64,000 nt of DNA from Liquidambar formosana. Taxonomy: Eukaryota > Streptophyta > Magnoliopsida > Saxifragales > Altingiaceae. Below, piece by piece: positions 47,501 through 58,462 of this stretch. The stretch is taken from NCBI GenBank assembly GCA_039720395.1, contig CM077833.1, positions 27,426,271-27,490,270 of the forward strand, given 5' to 3'. Both the position numbers and the translations under genes were made by a program. Each line of letters starts with the position of its first letter. Positions within the stretch are counted from its first letter, which is position 1. The notes beneath the pieces were generated by a model. That model saw only the letters and a program-made list of their open reading frames with translations. It did not search any database and had not been told where the DNA came from.

Positions 47501-49321
47501 ATTGTTGATAATTAATTCCTTTCCTTCCTTAAATTATAATTAACGTTGAATAGCAGCATTCATCTATTTATAACCTCTTATTACATTATTCTTACAACCA
47601 CAGTAGAAACTAATAACTTTCCAACATCGGCAATTTCTATAGCATTATGAAGTCTTAGAATATATCCCACCTATTACTTCAAATATTGGTTAGTTCATTC
47701 TCTAACTGCAGATGATAGTTTTCTATAACCTTCCCGAAACATCGGACAGTCAGCAATAATATATAAACATTTAGCCAACCATCGCAACCATAAACTCCTG
47801 ATTTACCCCAGTTCAAGTTGTTGCCCATTTTGATCTCTTGGGTGTGTTCATCCCACTGCAACTGATATTGATCTAACACCTGAATCCTGTATCATAACTG
47901 AGATTATTGAGGTTTTGAGATTGATTAGTTTACAAGAGACCACATTAATCATAGGCAACTGCCACATTGTGACATTGTGGCCCAATTTAAGTGTGAAAAA
48001 TATGCTAGACGTTCTCAACGGGGGGATAAATTGCCGGGGAAATAAATTAATATATTGAAGAATCCGTGTTGTTCTAAAATGAACTCTAAAAATCTATATA
48101 TAGAAGAGGATAAAGAAAAAAATCCCAATCAAAACGAACACTCAACTCATATTGACCAAAATGAAATATAGTGCATCTCAATCTCATGTAAACCAATTTA
48201 AAAAGCAGCAATCCTAAACCACAATACATATTCATGTTCGAAACTTCCAACCCTACCCAGAACAATATAACATATTCATCTTCCTATACTCCCTCTCAAA
48301 CCAACAAGGGTAAAAACATTCAACAGTCTGCAACAAATTATGCATATGAAGAAGCAGCATCGACACATTGATGCCACCTCTGTAAATGTAGCATATTTCC
48401 ACTTCGGGACTTAGCACCCACCGCAAATTTTTAACTAAATGCCTGCCAAATGTACAACTACATCCACCTCCTTAACACGGGGTTCGAATTTCAAGCCATA
48501 CAGGTAAGCATTCACATTACTTTCGAACTTAAGATTCAATATCCATACATTGTAATGGGGACACAGACTGAAAAACGTTTCCAATGTAATCTGTAATTAG
48601 ACATCTTCCCTCTGTTTGGTTCGCGGGGAAGAATGAAGGAAAGGAAAATTAGAGTTTAAGCATCTTCCAATCCTTTTTTTTTTTTCCTCTTACATTCTTT
48701 ACGCATTTTCGAGCCAAACAGAGCCTCAAGTACCAAAAAAGTTACCTGATCAAGAGTAATGGGGACAACCCTAGCCTCACTCCGCAGTTCCCTTTTCCTC
48801 AACCGCACCTGCGAAATTAGAACAAACGATACCGCATCAAATCCCAAAAAAAAAAAAAAAAAAAAAATGCATATGCAGAGAGAGAGGGAAGAAACCCTAA
48901 CTTGAGCGAGAAATGCTTCAGCATCCTCCTGGCGAAAGCAAAGCAAGCCAATCGATTTAAGGGCATTAGGATCGGAGATGAGGACGAACTCGTTGTTGGA
49001 GTTGCTCACTGTATAAACCGCCGTTCCGGCAAGGGTCTTGGCGACGTGGTCGGAGCTTAAAGCAACGTCGAAGGCGTGCTTGGGCTGACGAACCTCCTGA
49101 CTCATTGAAGCGAAACGAAAATTAGAAGAAGGTGCCGGACGGGGAAGCCTCTGCGCACCCGCCGTCGCGGACGGCAAGTTCGAGGTGAGGCTGAAGGCGA
49201 GTCGCTTGGTGTCCTCGAGTCGACTGGCGAGTTGGGCACCGAGTCGGAGGCAGTGTTGGTGGATAGAAGTTGAGAGTGATAGCAGAGGGTTGGAGGGCCC
49301 AAAAGGTTTTGGGGATTCCAT
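44517..49321 (-). CDS. TIC22: Chloroplast intermembrane-space import protein TIC22
   Basis: Eight exons join in frame: 49321-48902, 48808-48746, 47309-47235, 45941-45891, 45704-45645, 45536-45465, 44734-44699, 44609-44517. They give 289 residues. After an N-terminal presequence of about 85-90 residues comes the Tic22 domain. Recognisable segments are VPITLDQVYML, GIAFRFLPDPVQIKNALE, SDIKSGFDGVPVFQSDLLVV, IYFRKEDIEKEL and the terminal IFIPPGKSHSQHIQEVAKA. Plant TIC22 sits in the intermembrane space of the chloroplast envelope and helps hand preproteins from TOC to TIC. The chosen start, MESPKPF, fits the family; an in-frame ATG 12 codons upstream (49357) is a possible alternative. Every exon is a whole number of codons, which is unusually regular. 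TIC22-IV in Arabidopsis is close to GUX2 and VID27 genes, matching this order. Confidence 0.92.
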
Positions 49322-49497
49322 GATCGACTGAAAGTGAAAACAACGGAACACCGTCACACACTTGCCACTTATGCTTTGATATACGCGCCTGCGTCTGTGA
49401 TAAAACAGGGGAAAAAAAAAAAAACAAATGGAAAAATAGTCTGTGAGAGAAGTTCCATGTAAGTGATAGCCCCACCCTCTATTAAATGAATTTTAGT

Positions 49498-49957
49498 TAG
49501 GGGTGCAACTTGGTTCGGGTAAGTTTGAGAATCCGATATTTTAACGTAGGTTTGGTCCGGTTTGGTTCGGATCAAATACTAATCTGTCCGATTTTTGGAC
49601 TATAATTTCAATAACCGATAAATTTGGTCCAGTTTATGGTTTAGGAGGTTTCAGAACTGGTTCGGACAAAATTTCCAAATTATAAAAAAAAAAAATTTAT
49701 ATATATATAAAATTATATGTTCATATTAATATACTATACTCCATATATAAGTATTATTAAATAAATAATAATATTTATTCAATAAAGTTATTACTTTTTA
49801 TAAAAAAAACAAAAACGAAAACAAGAAAAGAGAAACAAAACAAAAACCGAGAAGCAGACCGTTTTTGTCAATCCGATCCAATACAATTTCTGATTCGGTT
49901 CCAGTCTAATTTTTTAGGTCCTGAATTAATTTGGTTCAAGCCAAGGTTGCACCCCTA
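49498..49957. mobile_element. hAT-type MITE with TAGGGGTGCAAC ends
   Basis: The 460-bp element has ends TAGGGGTGCAACTTGG and CCAAGGTTGCACCCCTA. The 8-bp flanks attttagt (49490-49497) and attttaac (49958-49965) match at six positions, suggesting an older hAT insertion. It shares its first seven bases and ggtttggttcgg arms with the element at 27972-28657. It lies about 180 bp upstream of TIC22, in its promoter region. Confidence 0.7.
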
Positions 49958-50201
49958 ATTTTAACATCCTAAATTACTTATTAATTAATAATTTTAAAAA
50001 TATGAAAGCTCACGAGTCACACCAAGAGAAATGAAGCATCTCCCTTTTTTTTTTTTTTTTTTGCTAATCTACACCCTTCTATTGAATAAAAAGCCTTAGA
50101 AAACAAATTTTAAAATACCAAAAAAATCAATCAATTATAACTTTTTATAATTTTTTTCTTACTTTTAAATGACAAGATGAAAGAATGATTTTTGAACTAA
50201 C

Positions 50202-51363
50202 TGTGTGGGAAAATTCTAACCCACCGGTGATCAAAAGACACATTGTAAAGTATTCAACCAAGCTTCTATTTATTTCAATGGAGAATTATCAAACCAGAAA
50301 GCTCAAAGAAGATTATTTGCGTAAATTATCTCAGTTACCTAAGCACAATAAGAGTTCCATTCCGCAGTTCTCGGCCACTACCAAACCTTATCCTTGGTTC
50401 GAATTTGTTCGGTTGAAGTTTGTTTGGTCAGTGACTATTCGGGCTAGGCTTGTTCAGCCCAAGCACTTGGTTATAAAAGCATCCGATCACCAAACCATCT
50501 CCTCGATTCACATATGCTCAGGGCAAAGAACCATCTCCTTGGTCTATATATACCCAAGCCAAACAACCATCTCCTCGGTGCAATGATCTGAAGACCAAAG
50601 AAGGATCTGGGCAAGGTGGACTCTTGTCCTCGATCGATCTATTCTCGGTGGATAAACCTTTCGGTCCTCAACTATCCTCAGCACCAGTGACGTCATCGGA
50701 CTGCAGTCTTGTTTGACCTTCGGTCTACCCTTTATTCGGTCTTCAGTTTTGGTCACTTGTTCGGCACGTGCTTCAGAGTTGCCCACTATCTAGATCCGAC
50801 AAAATAAATTTGGCTGCGATCAGAGCACGCTTCTGACAACTAAGTCAAGGTTGAACAGTTATCGACAACCAGGCCTGAAACCCTAAGTTAATCGCGGTCC
50901 GATCAAAACCTTAAGTTAACCATGGTCAAGTTAGAATGACAGTCCAACCCAAGACCTAGTTCTTTTCTATAAAAGGAATATTATTCGCACAAAACGAGGT
51001 AGGTACGCCACTCTCGCAAAACCCTAAGCTTTCTCTCTTTTTTTTCTTTCTCTAGACACTGTGAACTAACTTGACCGTCGAAGGGTCTTCGGCCGGGCAA
51101 ACCCTGGCCTCCCCTGACACGTCTTTATGCTTTTCAAGCCACTGTTCATTGGAGTACCAAACACTACTATTCATAAGAGTACCTAACGCCACTATTCATC
51201 GGAGTACCTAGTGCCACTATTCATTAGAGCACCTAGCACCACTATTTATTGAGCCACCTAACACTACTATTCATTTGAGAGCCCAAGTGTTATCTCAGCC
51301 TCTACAATTTTCTCCTATCACCATGCCATGACACTTCAGACTGTCCGAATTTTTTCCCGTACA
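50202..51363 (+). mobile_element. Solo LTR, copy 2, with intact target-site duplication
   Basis: The 1162-bp LTR begins TGTGTGGGAAAATTC and ends in the inverted match GAATTTTTTCCCGTACA. A perfect 5-bp duplication ctaac lies at 50197-50201 and 51364-51368. A TATA-like element (tataaaagga) lies at about 50980. An array of about six 27-bp units occupies about 51140-51290. No primer-binding site, gag or pol follows, so this is the product of recombination between two LTRs. Confidence 0.9.
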
Positions 51364-51368
51364 CTAAC

Positions 51369-51848
51369 AATTAATATGTATATGTGTATTTCTAAATAAT
51401 TAGAAGAGAAATGCATAGAGAAATGAGTTTATCATGGATCCCTAATATAACTTTTGTGCGTTTAACCATTCATTTTCATCTAAATGCTTAGAATTAACTC
51501 ATTAATCATTTAAAATTTTTAATTATTGGATGAAAATTGACTATCACTATATAAATCCATACTTAATTGTATATCAGAAGTCCCTGATAAGATCATTTTT
51601 ACAAATTAAAAAAAAATGATTATAATGGAACAAAGACCAAAGGTTCTTAAAGAAACCCAAAAATAAAAAAAATAAAAAAAAAGAAAGAAAGAAAAGAAAA
51701 GAAAGGACTCATCTCAGTTATAAAAGAAGTCCCTCTGGTTGAAGTAAAAACCCAAAAAGCAATCAAGGGGATTAGAAACAAAATTGAGGGTCAAACTGTA
51801 ATTAAGAGAAAAAAAACACAATGTAAAATTCATAAATAAAGGAAAAGC

Positions 51849-51879
<31 letters not shown>

Positions 51880-51993
51880 GAATCGACTGGCCCCTCAGCC
51901 CCATGTGGCTTCGCCCATGGGACATGGTGAGGCTCTATCGTTCTAGAGACAGGAGTCTTGCACGTAGTTTTTTGCATTTTTGGATAGGACTAA
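51369..51993. other. Spacer between solo LTR and MITEs
   Basis: AT-rich sequence with A-rich runs at 51665-51705 and 51850-51875. No gene is seen. Confidence 0.4.
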
Positions 51994-52389
51994 GGGAATG
52001 GCTATTGCAACCCACCTTTCTTATCACCTCACCCTCCATCTTTTAGGTTTTTAAGGTTTTATGCAAAATATAAAAGGTTTTTATGATAAACGACCGTAAT
52101 GTCCATTAGAAAATATCATTTTGAACAACTTTGTAGGAAAAACTTTTTTTTAAATCTATCGTTTAAATATACTTTTTAGTCATTTATAGCCTTTATTTCA
52201 TTTTTTGCCAAAAAAGTTTACCTAAACGATAGATTTTGAAAAAACTTTCTCCTGCAAATTTGTTCAAAATGATGTTTTCTAGTTGACCAATGATCGGTTT
52301 TTGCAAAAACCTTTTATATTTTCTATAAAATCTTAAAAACTAAAAAGAGGGGTAGAGTTATAAGAATGGGGGTTGCAATAGCCGTTCCC
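51994..52389. mobile_element. MULE-type foldback MITE, copy C
   Basis: A 396-bp copy, the same length as copy A, with ends gggaatggctattgcaac and ttgcaatagccgttccc. A perfect 9-bp target duplication taggactaa lies at 51985-51993 and 52390-52398. Confidence 0.9.
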
Positions 52390-52543
52390 TAGGACTAATA
52401 GTACGAATGGGGATACGGGAGGCTGGTGGACCGACTTAGTTGAGACGTTGAGCCCACCAATTGAACATTTATTAGGCCCTAGCCAGTCTGAGCCCAAATT
52501 TGGCCACGTCATTTAGGTGTAACCCAATTGCCACAAATTTCTG

Positions 52544-52942
52544 GAGAACGGCTATTGCCCTTTTTTTTTTTATTTTTTATCAAACACACTGTTTAGTTAA
52601 GGTTTTTAAGAATTTTTTGCAAATATGAAAGGTTTTTACGAAAACCAACCACCTTATTCCCTGAAAAACATCATTTTAAATAATTTTGTAAAATAAAATT
52701 TTTTTAAAATTTATTGCTTAAGTAGACTTTTTGGTAAAAATAAAATAAATATTATAAATGGCTAAAAAATATATTTAAGCGATAGATTTTGAAAAAGCTT
52801 TTTTCTACAAAATTATTAAAAATGATATTTTCTAGTGAAATATGTGACCGATTCTTGTAAAAACCCTTTATATTTTGCATAAAACCTTAAAAACCTAAGA
52901 CATGAGAGGATGTGATAAAAATGGGGGGCAATAGCCGTTCCC
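52544..52942. mobile_element. MULE-type foldback MITE, copy D
   Basis: A 399-bp copy with ends gagaacggctattgcc and ggcaatagccgttccc. A perfect 9-bp target duplication aaatttctg lies at 52535-52543 and 52943-52951. It is 154 bp from copy C. Confidence 0.9.
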
Positions 52943-52951
52943 AAATTTCTG

Positions 52952-54353
52952 ATCATTTAGAACCAGGGCGTGGGCCCAAAGCCCCAAAGTTACAATTAGT
53001 AGTTTAGTACTCGGTATTTTCTTTTTCTTTTTACTTCTATTTTGGGTTTTTAATTTTATATTATTTTTATGCGGAGTGTGTGGGGTTGGGGTTGGGGTTG
53101 GGGTTGGTTACTGGCTTACTGCCCAATGACTACTGAATTCAATGGTTGCTCAGGTGGTTGGACTCAGAAAGTCTAAGCATCCAGCAAACAGCTATTGCAG
53201 CTATTGCATTCAGTCTCGCACTCTTGCACCATAAGAAAAGCAAAAAAAACAGGGAAAAAAAAAAAGAAGGCAATATTAGTATCAAATTCAATGGCGGTTG
53301 GCTCAAGCGTTTTCTTAAACGCTACCCTCTTTTAGAAATCTCATCCATTTATTATAATGTTGATGTAAAGGTTTAAAAACAGTGGTGCAGAATACTTTTT
53401 CATATATTTGAACCTATCATAAATCATGGTCAAAGATTCATTTAAAAGTATGGGGAACCATTCTAATTAAGGATATTGCTACACTGAATTGGTTACAACC
53501 AGGCTAGGGCAAGGATTTTGAGTCCAAATGACCAACTTGTTTAGACTCCCTTTTTTTTGGGGGCCTGATTTGGTTGTTTATAGGGAAGTATAATGAATAA
53601 AGCCATTCCAAGGTGCTGATTTTTTTTTTTTTTTTTTTTAATACTTTTTTTCAATAGATGCACCGAAAGATGGATAGATATGGGTCAAGGGCAATTGCCA
53701 AGAAATAAAATGTAAGATCTCACCAAAAATATTATTTAGTGGGGCCGGTTCGCATTGTTGCCATTAAAAGCATTAAGAATAAAAATAAAAATGTCGGCTC
53801 CAAACGTTAAGGAGTCAAGAATTCGGATTCGGCAATGGCATCAACTTTGAACCAGCCATGATTTAAGAAAAAGTCTCGGATGCATGATATTTTTTAATTA
53901 CCTCTTTTGAAAATTTGAACCTGTGTGAGATTTGGAAGGTAAATATATATGTTATATGGATAAACTCATTTTGACTACCACTAAAAAATAAAATAAAAAC
54001 GCAATATGAAATTATTTCAAAAACAATGTAAACTATTTAGCATTAGTGAGTTGATATTTTTAAAAACAAAATGACATTTAGGAGAGTGGATTAATAATAT
54101 TCGAATACGGCATAAGTGGATTAATATTTTAAAATTTTCTAGTGTGCAGGCTTGAATTTTCCTAGGGTTTAATGAATAACAGCTTGATGCATATAAATCT
54201 TGATTTCACCCAACATTTCAGGTAAATTGAACAAAGAAACCTTCTGCATTAACATATCACCAACAGGCGGAAAGGGGCCTGAGCCCACAAAGAGAGAAAG
54301 AGAGAACCCAAAAAGAGCACAGCTGTTATCTCTCGATCACCACTTTTGCAGTG
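52952..54353. other. Intergenic upstream of EF-hand gene 1
   Basis: Contains the ggggtt repeat at 53081-53108 and a T-run at about 53621-53639, otherwise AT-rich spacer. The frame 53146-53376 has no recognisable content. Confidence 0.4.
53081..53108 (+). repeat. GGGGTT tandem repeat
   Basis: Four consecutive GGGG tracts spaced by TT, enough in principle to fold an intramolecular G-quadruplex on the plus strand. It is too short to be a telomere tract. Confidence 0.85.
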
Positions 54354-54360
54354 TATAAAT
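54354..54360 (+). promoter_or_regulatory. TATA box of EF-hand gene 1
   Basis: The motif tataaat lies 79 bp before the ATG, exactly the spacing seen for the TATA motif of the paralogue at 58463. It rules out using any start codon upstream of 54433. Confidence 0.7.
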
Positions 54361-54432
54361 AACTTGGTTCCTTGTTGCTCGTATTCATTCGAGCTCACTT
54401 CCCCGGCACAGGCACACACAAGTAGTGCCAAG

Positions 54433-54690
54433 ATGCCAATGTGGAGTCATGCGACTTTTTCTCTATCCGATGAGTACTTAAAGGGTCTTCTCAAGAAATA
54501 CGACACCGACGGGGATGGCCGGCTGAGCGTGAAAGAGCTTGAGGAAGCCTTCCGCAGCGTGGGCTTGCATTTCTGTGGCTGGAGAGCTTCGCGCGCGCTT
54601 CGCCACGCTGATGCCAATGGAGACGGATTCATTGGCCTAGAGGAAATGAAGGAGCTCGTCAAATATGCCATGAAATTTGGACGAAATTAA
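54433..54690 (+). CDS. Small two-EF-hand calcium-binding protein (polcalcin/CML-like), tandem copy 1
   Basis: An intronless 85-residue protein consisting of one EF-hand pair. Loop 1 is residues 24-35 (DTDGDGRLSVKE) and loop 2 is 60-71 (DANGDGFIGLEE). Both have acidic residues at positions 1, 3, 5 and 12 and Gly at 6, so both should bind calcium. The linker GLHFCGWRASRALRHAD contains a Cys absent from copy 2. The size matches polcalcins and the smallest calmodulin-like proteins, which act as calcium sensors; no partner can be inferred. ATG 54433 is chosen because the TATA box lies just upstream and the homologous ATG starts copy 2. The neighbour 3.8 kb downstream is its tandem duplicate. Confidence 0.9.
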   Translation: MPMWSHATFSLSDEYLKGLLKKYDTDGDGRLSVKELEEAFRSVGLHFCGWRASRALRHADANGDGFIGLEEMKELVKYAMKFGRN

Positions 54691-56595
54691 TGAGTAATTA
54701 TCGTCACTTTTTTTTTATGATTTGAAAGGAAGGGTATCTTCCTTTTTTTTTTTCTTTTTTTTTTTGTTTCGGTTGCTTAGTTGCTACTACTAAAAGGAAG
54801 GGTCTTATCAACTCGTGTGTTTTACAACCTTCATACAATGGAGAAACACATGTGAATAATCTCTTCCACCCCCACCCCTCTGTTTTATTTATTTATTTAT
54901 TTTTTTTAGGGGGTTGGTAATGAACATGTGGAGGAAAAAACTTTGTGATTAAAAAAAAAAAAAATAACAATATAATGATGAGGTAATAGTCTTGTTATTG
55001 AAACTTTAGTAAGGCTTAGTCAAATTTTAAAATTGTAAAAGGTAATATGCTAGCTGCATTGTCATGTTTTACCTTCTTTTTTTATTTTCTTTTTTTGGAT
55101 AAACGGTGTTGGTCCTGACTAATTCTTTGAACACGTGCAATATTTCTATTATCCTATACGCATCAAGCAGTTATTAGGCTCTTGGGCCCTAAGCATAATC
55201 TCAAAGATGATCAATATTTTTGTGAGATTTCAAATACTCAACCTGTACTTCTTTATGCGTCTATCAAAGCTTAGCTTGCGAGTTGCGACTAGACTAACCC
55301 CTGGAGGTTCATTGTCATGTTTACTTGACTATTCTTAGCTCGGCTTTCCCAAAATTCTAATAATAAACTTGTTATGCATTAGTGATCTACTATAATTTTG
55401 TATGAGAGAGTTGTCTCCTTCAAGGCTTCAACCTTAGAAAAAAAAAACACACACACACACACACACAAGAGAGTTGTCTCCTCTAAATTTTGGAAGTTGT
55501 TTCAAGTCGATTCATGTGTAACCCACAAGGGGAAAATTGTTAAAAGGAAGAAAAAAAGAGCAAGTTGTTAAAATATGTTCTTCATTTTACAAACACTACC
55601 TAAAACCACAAGTGGGAAATTTTTCTTAATTACCTAATTTTAACCGTTTGGTTTGTTTTTGTTTTTGTTTTTTGTATATTTTTTATTTTCTTTTGGTACT
55701 AGATTAAGAACCATTTTGGTTAGAAGAGAAATATATTGGGTAAATATCTAAAAACTCCCTTAAAAATAGAATCATATCCAAAAAATCCATTAAATATTTT
55801 ATCTATCAATTTAATCCAATAAATTTAAAATCATATGTAATAACCCCAGCCATTAGTTTTCCATCCATTTCCATTACATAAATATAAGGCTTAGACTAAA
55901 ATACTCCCTTTCATGTTGATATGCTTAACGACAAATGATTCCGAGTTGTAGCCTTGCCTGTATGAGTGATTGGATTGACAAAATGGTCAAATGATATTTG
56001 ATTGTGAAGAAGCATCGATACAATAGTGGTGGTGGTGGTGGTCCACATAATGGTGGCACAAGCTCTTCAATAAAGCCAACCAAGGAGAAATAAGAGGAAT
56101 GAGGAAACTCAAAAAATGATCTCAAGATAGCAACCTTGCTTTGGATATTTAACCAACACAAAAAAAAAAAGATTGAATGGAACCAAAGTGCGCACGAGCA
56201 AATGATATAGCATGGCAATTTTGTTCTTCTACATTAGGCTTTATGGGTTGGGTGATCCTTTCGTATTTTGGTCATTTAGCACTATAATTGGAGAGAATGG
56301 TATTTTAGTCCGAAAGTGACATTTTAAGATGGTTCTTGACAAAGATTAACTAGTAGGGGTGATTGGATATGATTTTTAATTTCCTGGACTATATTGGTAG
56401 ACAAAATATTTAATGGATTTTTTGATACGGTCTTATTTTTTAGGGAGTTTTTGAATATTTATTCAAATATATTTTTTGTGCCACAGCCAATAGTGTGTAA
56501 GAAAATCAGCAAGCTGGGCCAGGCCCATTGGTACGGGACCAATTATTGCAACCAATAAAAATTTACTAGGCTTGAGCCCAGCACAATCTAAGGCG
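54691..56595. other. Spacer between the EF-hand paralogues, first part
   Basis: Holds the 3' region of copy 1 with T-runs at 54741-54765, an AC repeat at 55447-55468 and AT-rich DNA. No gene is recognised. Confidence 0.4.
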
Positions 56596-56994
56596 GGGAA
56601 CGGCTATTGCAACCCTCCATTTTTATCACCCCACCCCTTATCTTTTAGGTTTTTAAGGTTTTATACAAAATATAAAAGGTTTTTATGAAAACAGGCAGTG
56701 GTGTCCACTAGAAAACATCTTTTTGAACAACTTTATAGAAAAAGGTTTTTCTAAAATCTATCGTTTAAATATACTTTTTAGCCATTTATAGCCTTTATTT
56801 CATTTTTTGCCAAAAAGTCTACTTAAATGATAGATTTTGAAAAAACTTTCTTCCTGCAAAGTTGTTCAAAATGATGTTTTCTAGTGGACCAAATGAACGA
56901 ATTTTGTAAAAACCTTTTATATTTTTCATGAAATCTTAAAAACCAAAAGAAAAAAGGTGGGTGATAAGAATGGAGGATTGCAACAGCTGTTCCT
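56596..56994. mobile_element. MULE-type foldback MITE, copy E
   Basis: A 399-bp copy with ends gggaacggctattgcaac and ttgcaacagctgttcct. The 9-bp flanks tctaaggcg (56587-56595) and tttaaggcg (56995-57003) match at eight positions. It sits between the two EF-hand genes. Confidence 0.85.
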
Positions 56995-57404
56995 TTTAAG
57001 GCGCCAAGCTTGAGTCAACCGTGGAACAGTGGAAACACTTTCGGTCCCTCACCCTGTTGGCCTTTATGGGCCCAACCACATGCTTGAACGGCATCCGTAT
57101 ACGTATCTCACTATATATTTGACAAATTCTAGCCGAGGATATGGATGCTCTCCCCTAATAATGGAAAAAGAGAAAAGGATATAAAGTCGGATGATCATGA
57201 ATCATAAATTCTTCCCAAACATCACATCCCAAGTCCCATCCTAATCCTTTTTTTTTTTTTTTTTCTTTTTAAATCATAATCTTGCTTATGGTTACTTTTG
57301 TTAGGCGCAAACAGATTTGATTCTGTCCTGCGCCGTTCTGGCCTCCTTCGGTCCCTCCCCTTCAATTCAATACCTTCTTCGATCTTCCTTTTTACTTTGA
57401 ACTT

Positions 57405-57437
<33 letters not shown>

Positions 57438-58383
57438 TTCAGAGGACTACACAGGAAGAAAGCAATGCTCTTTCAGCACCTATTAAGAACATTCTTTCCC
57501 TAGTTGTTGAGGGGGCAGACAATTTTAATGCTTTGGTTCATGTAATGACACATGGAATAAAAAATCAACACCCAAAAGTAAAAAGAGGAAAAAGACAAAA
57601 GTATGTCAACAATAAGGTTTATCATTTGTCATCCTTAATCGCATGAAAATGCTTTCCCAAGTCGGTAGCCATGGCATGATTCTTACTTTTATCTTGAAGG
57701 AGACTCAAACTTTGATATGGATTGTCCAAAAATAGGGAAAAAATAACTAGCATGAAAATGCTTTCCCAAGTCGGTAGGCCATGGCATGATTCTTACTTTT
57801 ATCTTGAAGAGACTCAAACTTTGATATAGAGGGCCCAAAAATAGGGGAAAGTAACTAGCCCTTCAACTATAATTTTTTGAACTTTTTTTTTTTATGACAT
57901 TTTTCTTTCGGTTCTCTCGTATAAGGCACTTCAAATAGTCTTATAGGTTTAGTGACAATTTTCTCCCTAATTTGGTAGAAGATGATCATATGTTAATGTA
58001 ATGAAATTCTAGTTCATGTTATAAAAAACTCTAAGCAAAAAGTGCTCTGTTTTTTTCTTCTACTATCAACAATAGACTAGTGGTGGCATACTCGCATCTC
58101 TCCCATCTCCCCCTCTTGTAAGAAATTTTGAGATATGAATCTCAACAGTGTCTTTTTGGGTAAGCCCTTGGAGACAAAGGATTAATCTTATCTCTTAGAT
58201 AGTCCTTTTCTCGCTACTCTCTTCAGCAAATAAGACTGAATTTCAACTTGCACAACCCCACCAGGCACCAGCCCAGCCAATGAGCCAAAAGAACAAAAAA
58301 GAAAAGAAAAGAAAAGAAAAGAAAGGATAACTCTTATCTTTTCCTAGTCATTTTACATGCTACTATCTAACTTTTTCACTAGC
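56995..58383. other. Spacer between the EF-hand paralogues, second part
   Basis: Contains a T-run near 57247-57263, an A-run at about 57406-57434, the 109-bp duplication at 57641 and an AAAAG-type repeat at 58295-58325. No gene is seen. Confidence 0.4.
57641..57859 (+). repeat. Direct tandem duplication of a 109-bp unit
   Basis: Two adjacent copies begin gcatgaaaatgctttcccaa at 57641 and 57750. They differ at only a handful of bases, so the duplication looks recent. No coding role is visible. Confidence 0.85.
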
Positions 58384-58390
58384 TATAAAA
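58384..58390 (+). promoter_or_regulatory. TATA box of EF-hand gene 2
   Basis: The motif tataaaa lies 79 bp before the ATG, as in the paralogue. The leaders share similar sequence around acaagtag near the ATG. Confidence 0.7.
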
Positions 58391-58462
58391 GAGACTCTTG
58401 GTTAATTTCTACTAACCATAAACACATCCCCAACAGAGACACAAACAAGTAGCCGCAACAGG

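Noticed and set aside
5518..51363. The two LTR copies as ends of one giant retroelement
   Set aside because: They are in opposite orientation, about 44 kb apart, with ordinary genes between them; copy 2 has its own target duplication.
53081..53108. GGGGTT run as telomeric repeat
   Set aside because: Only four units, not the plant TTTAGGG type, and internal.
53146..53376. 76-codon plus-strand frame
   Set aside because: Composition is biased by an A-rich run and no domain is recognisable.
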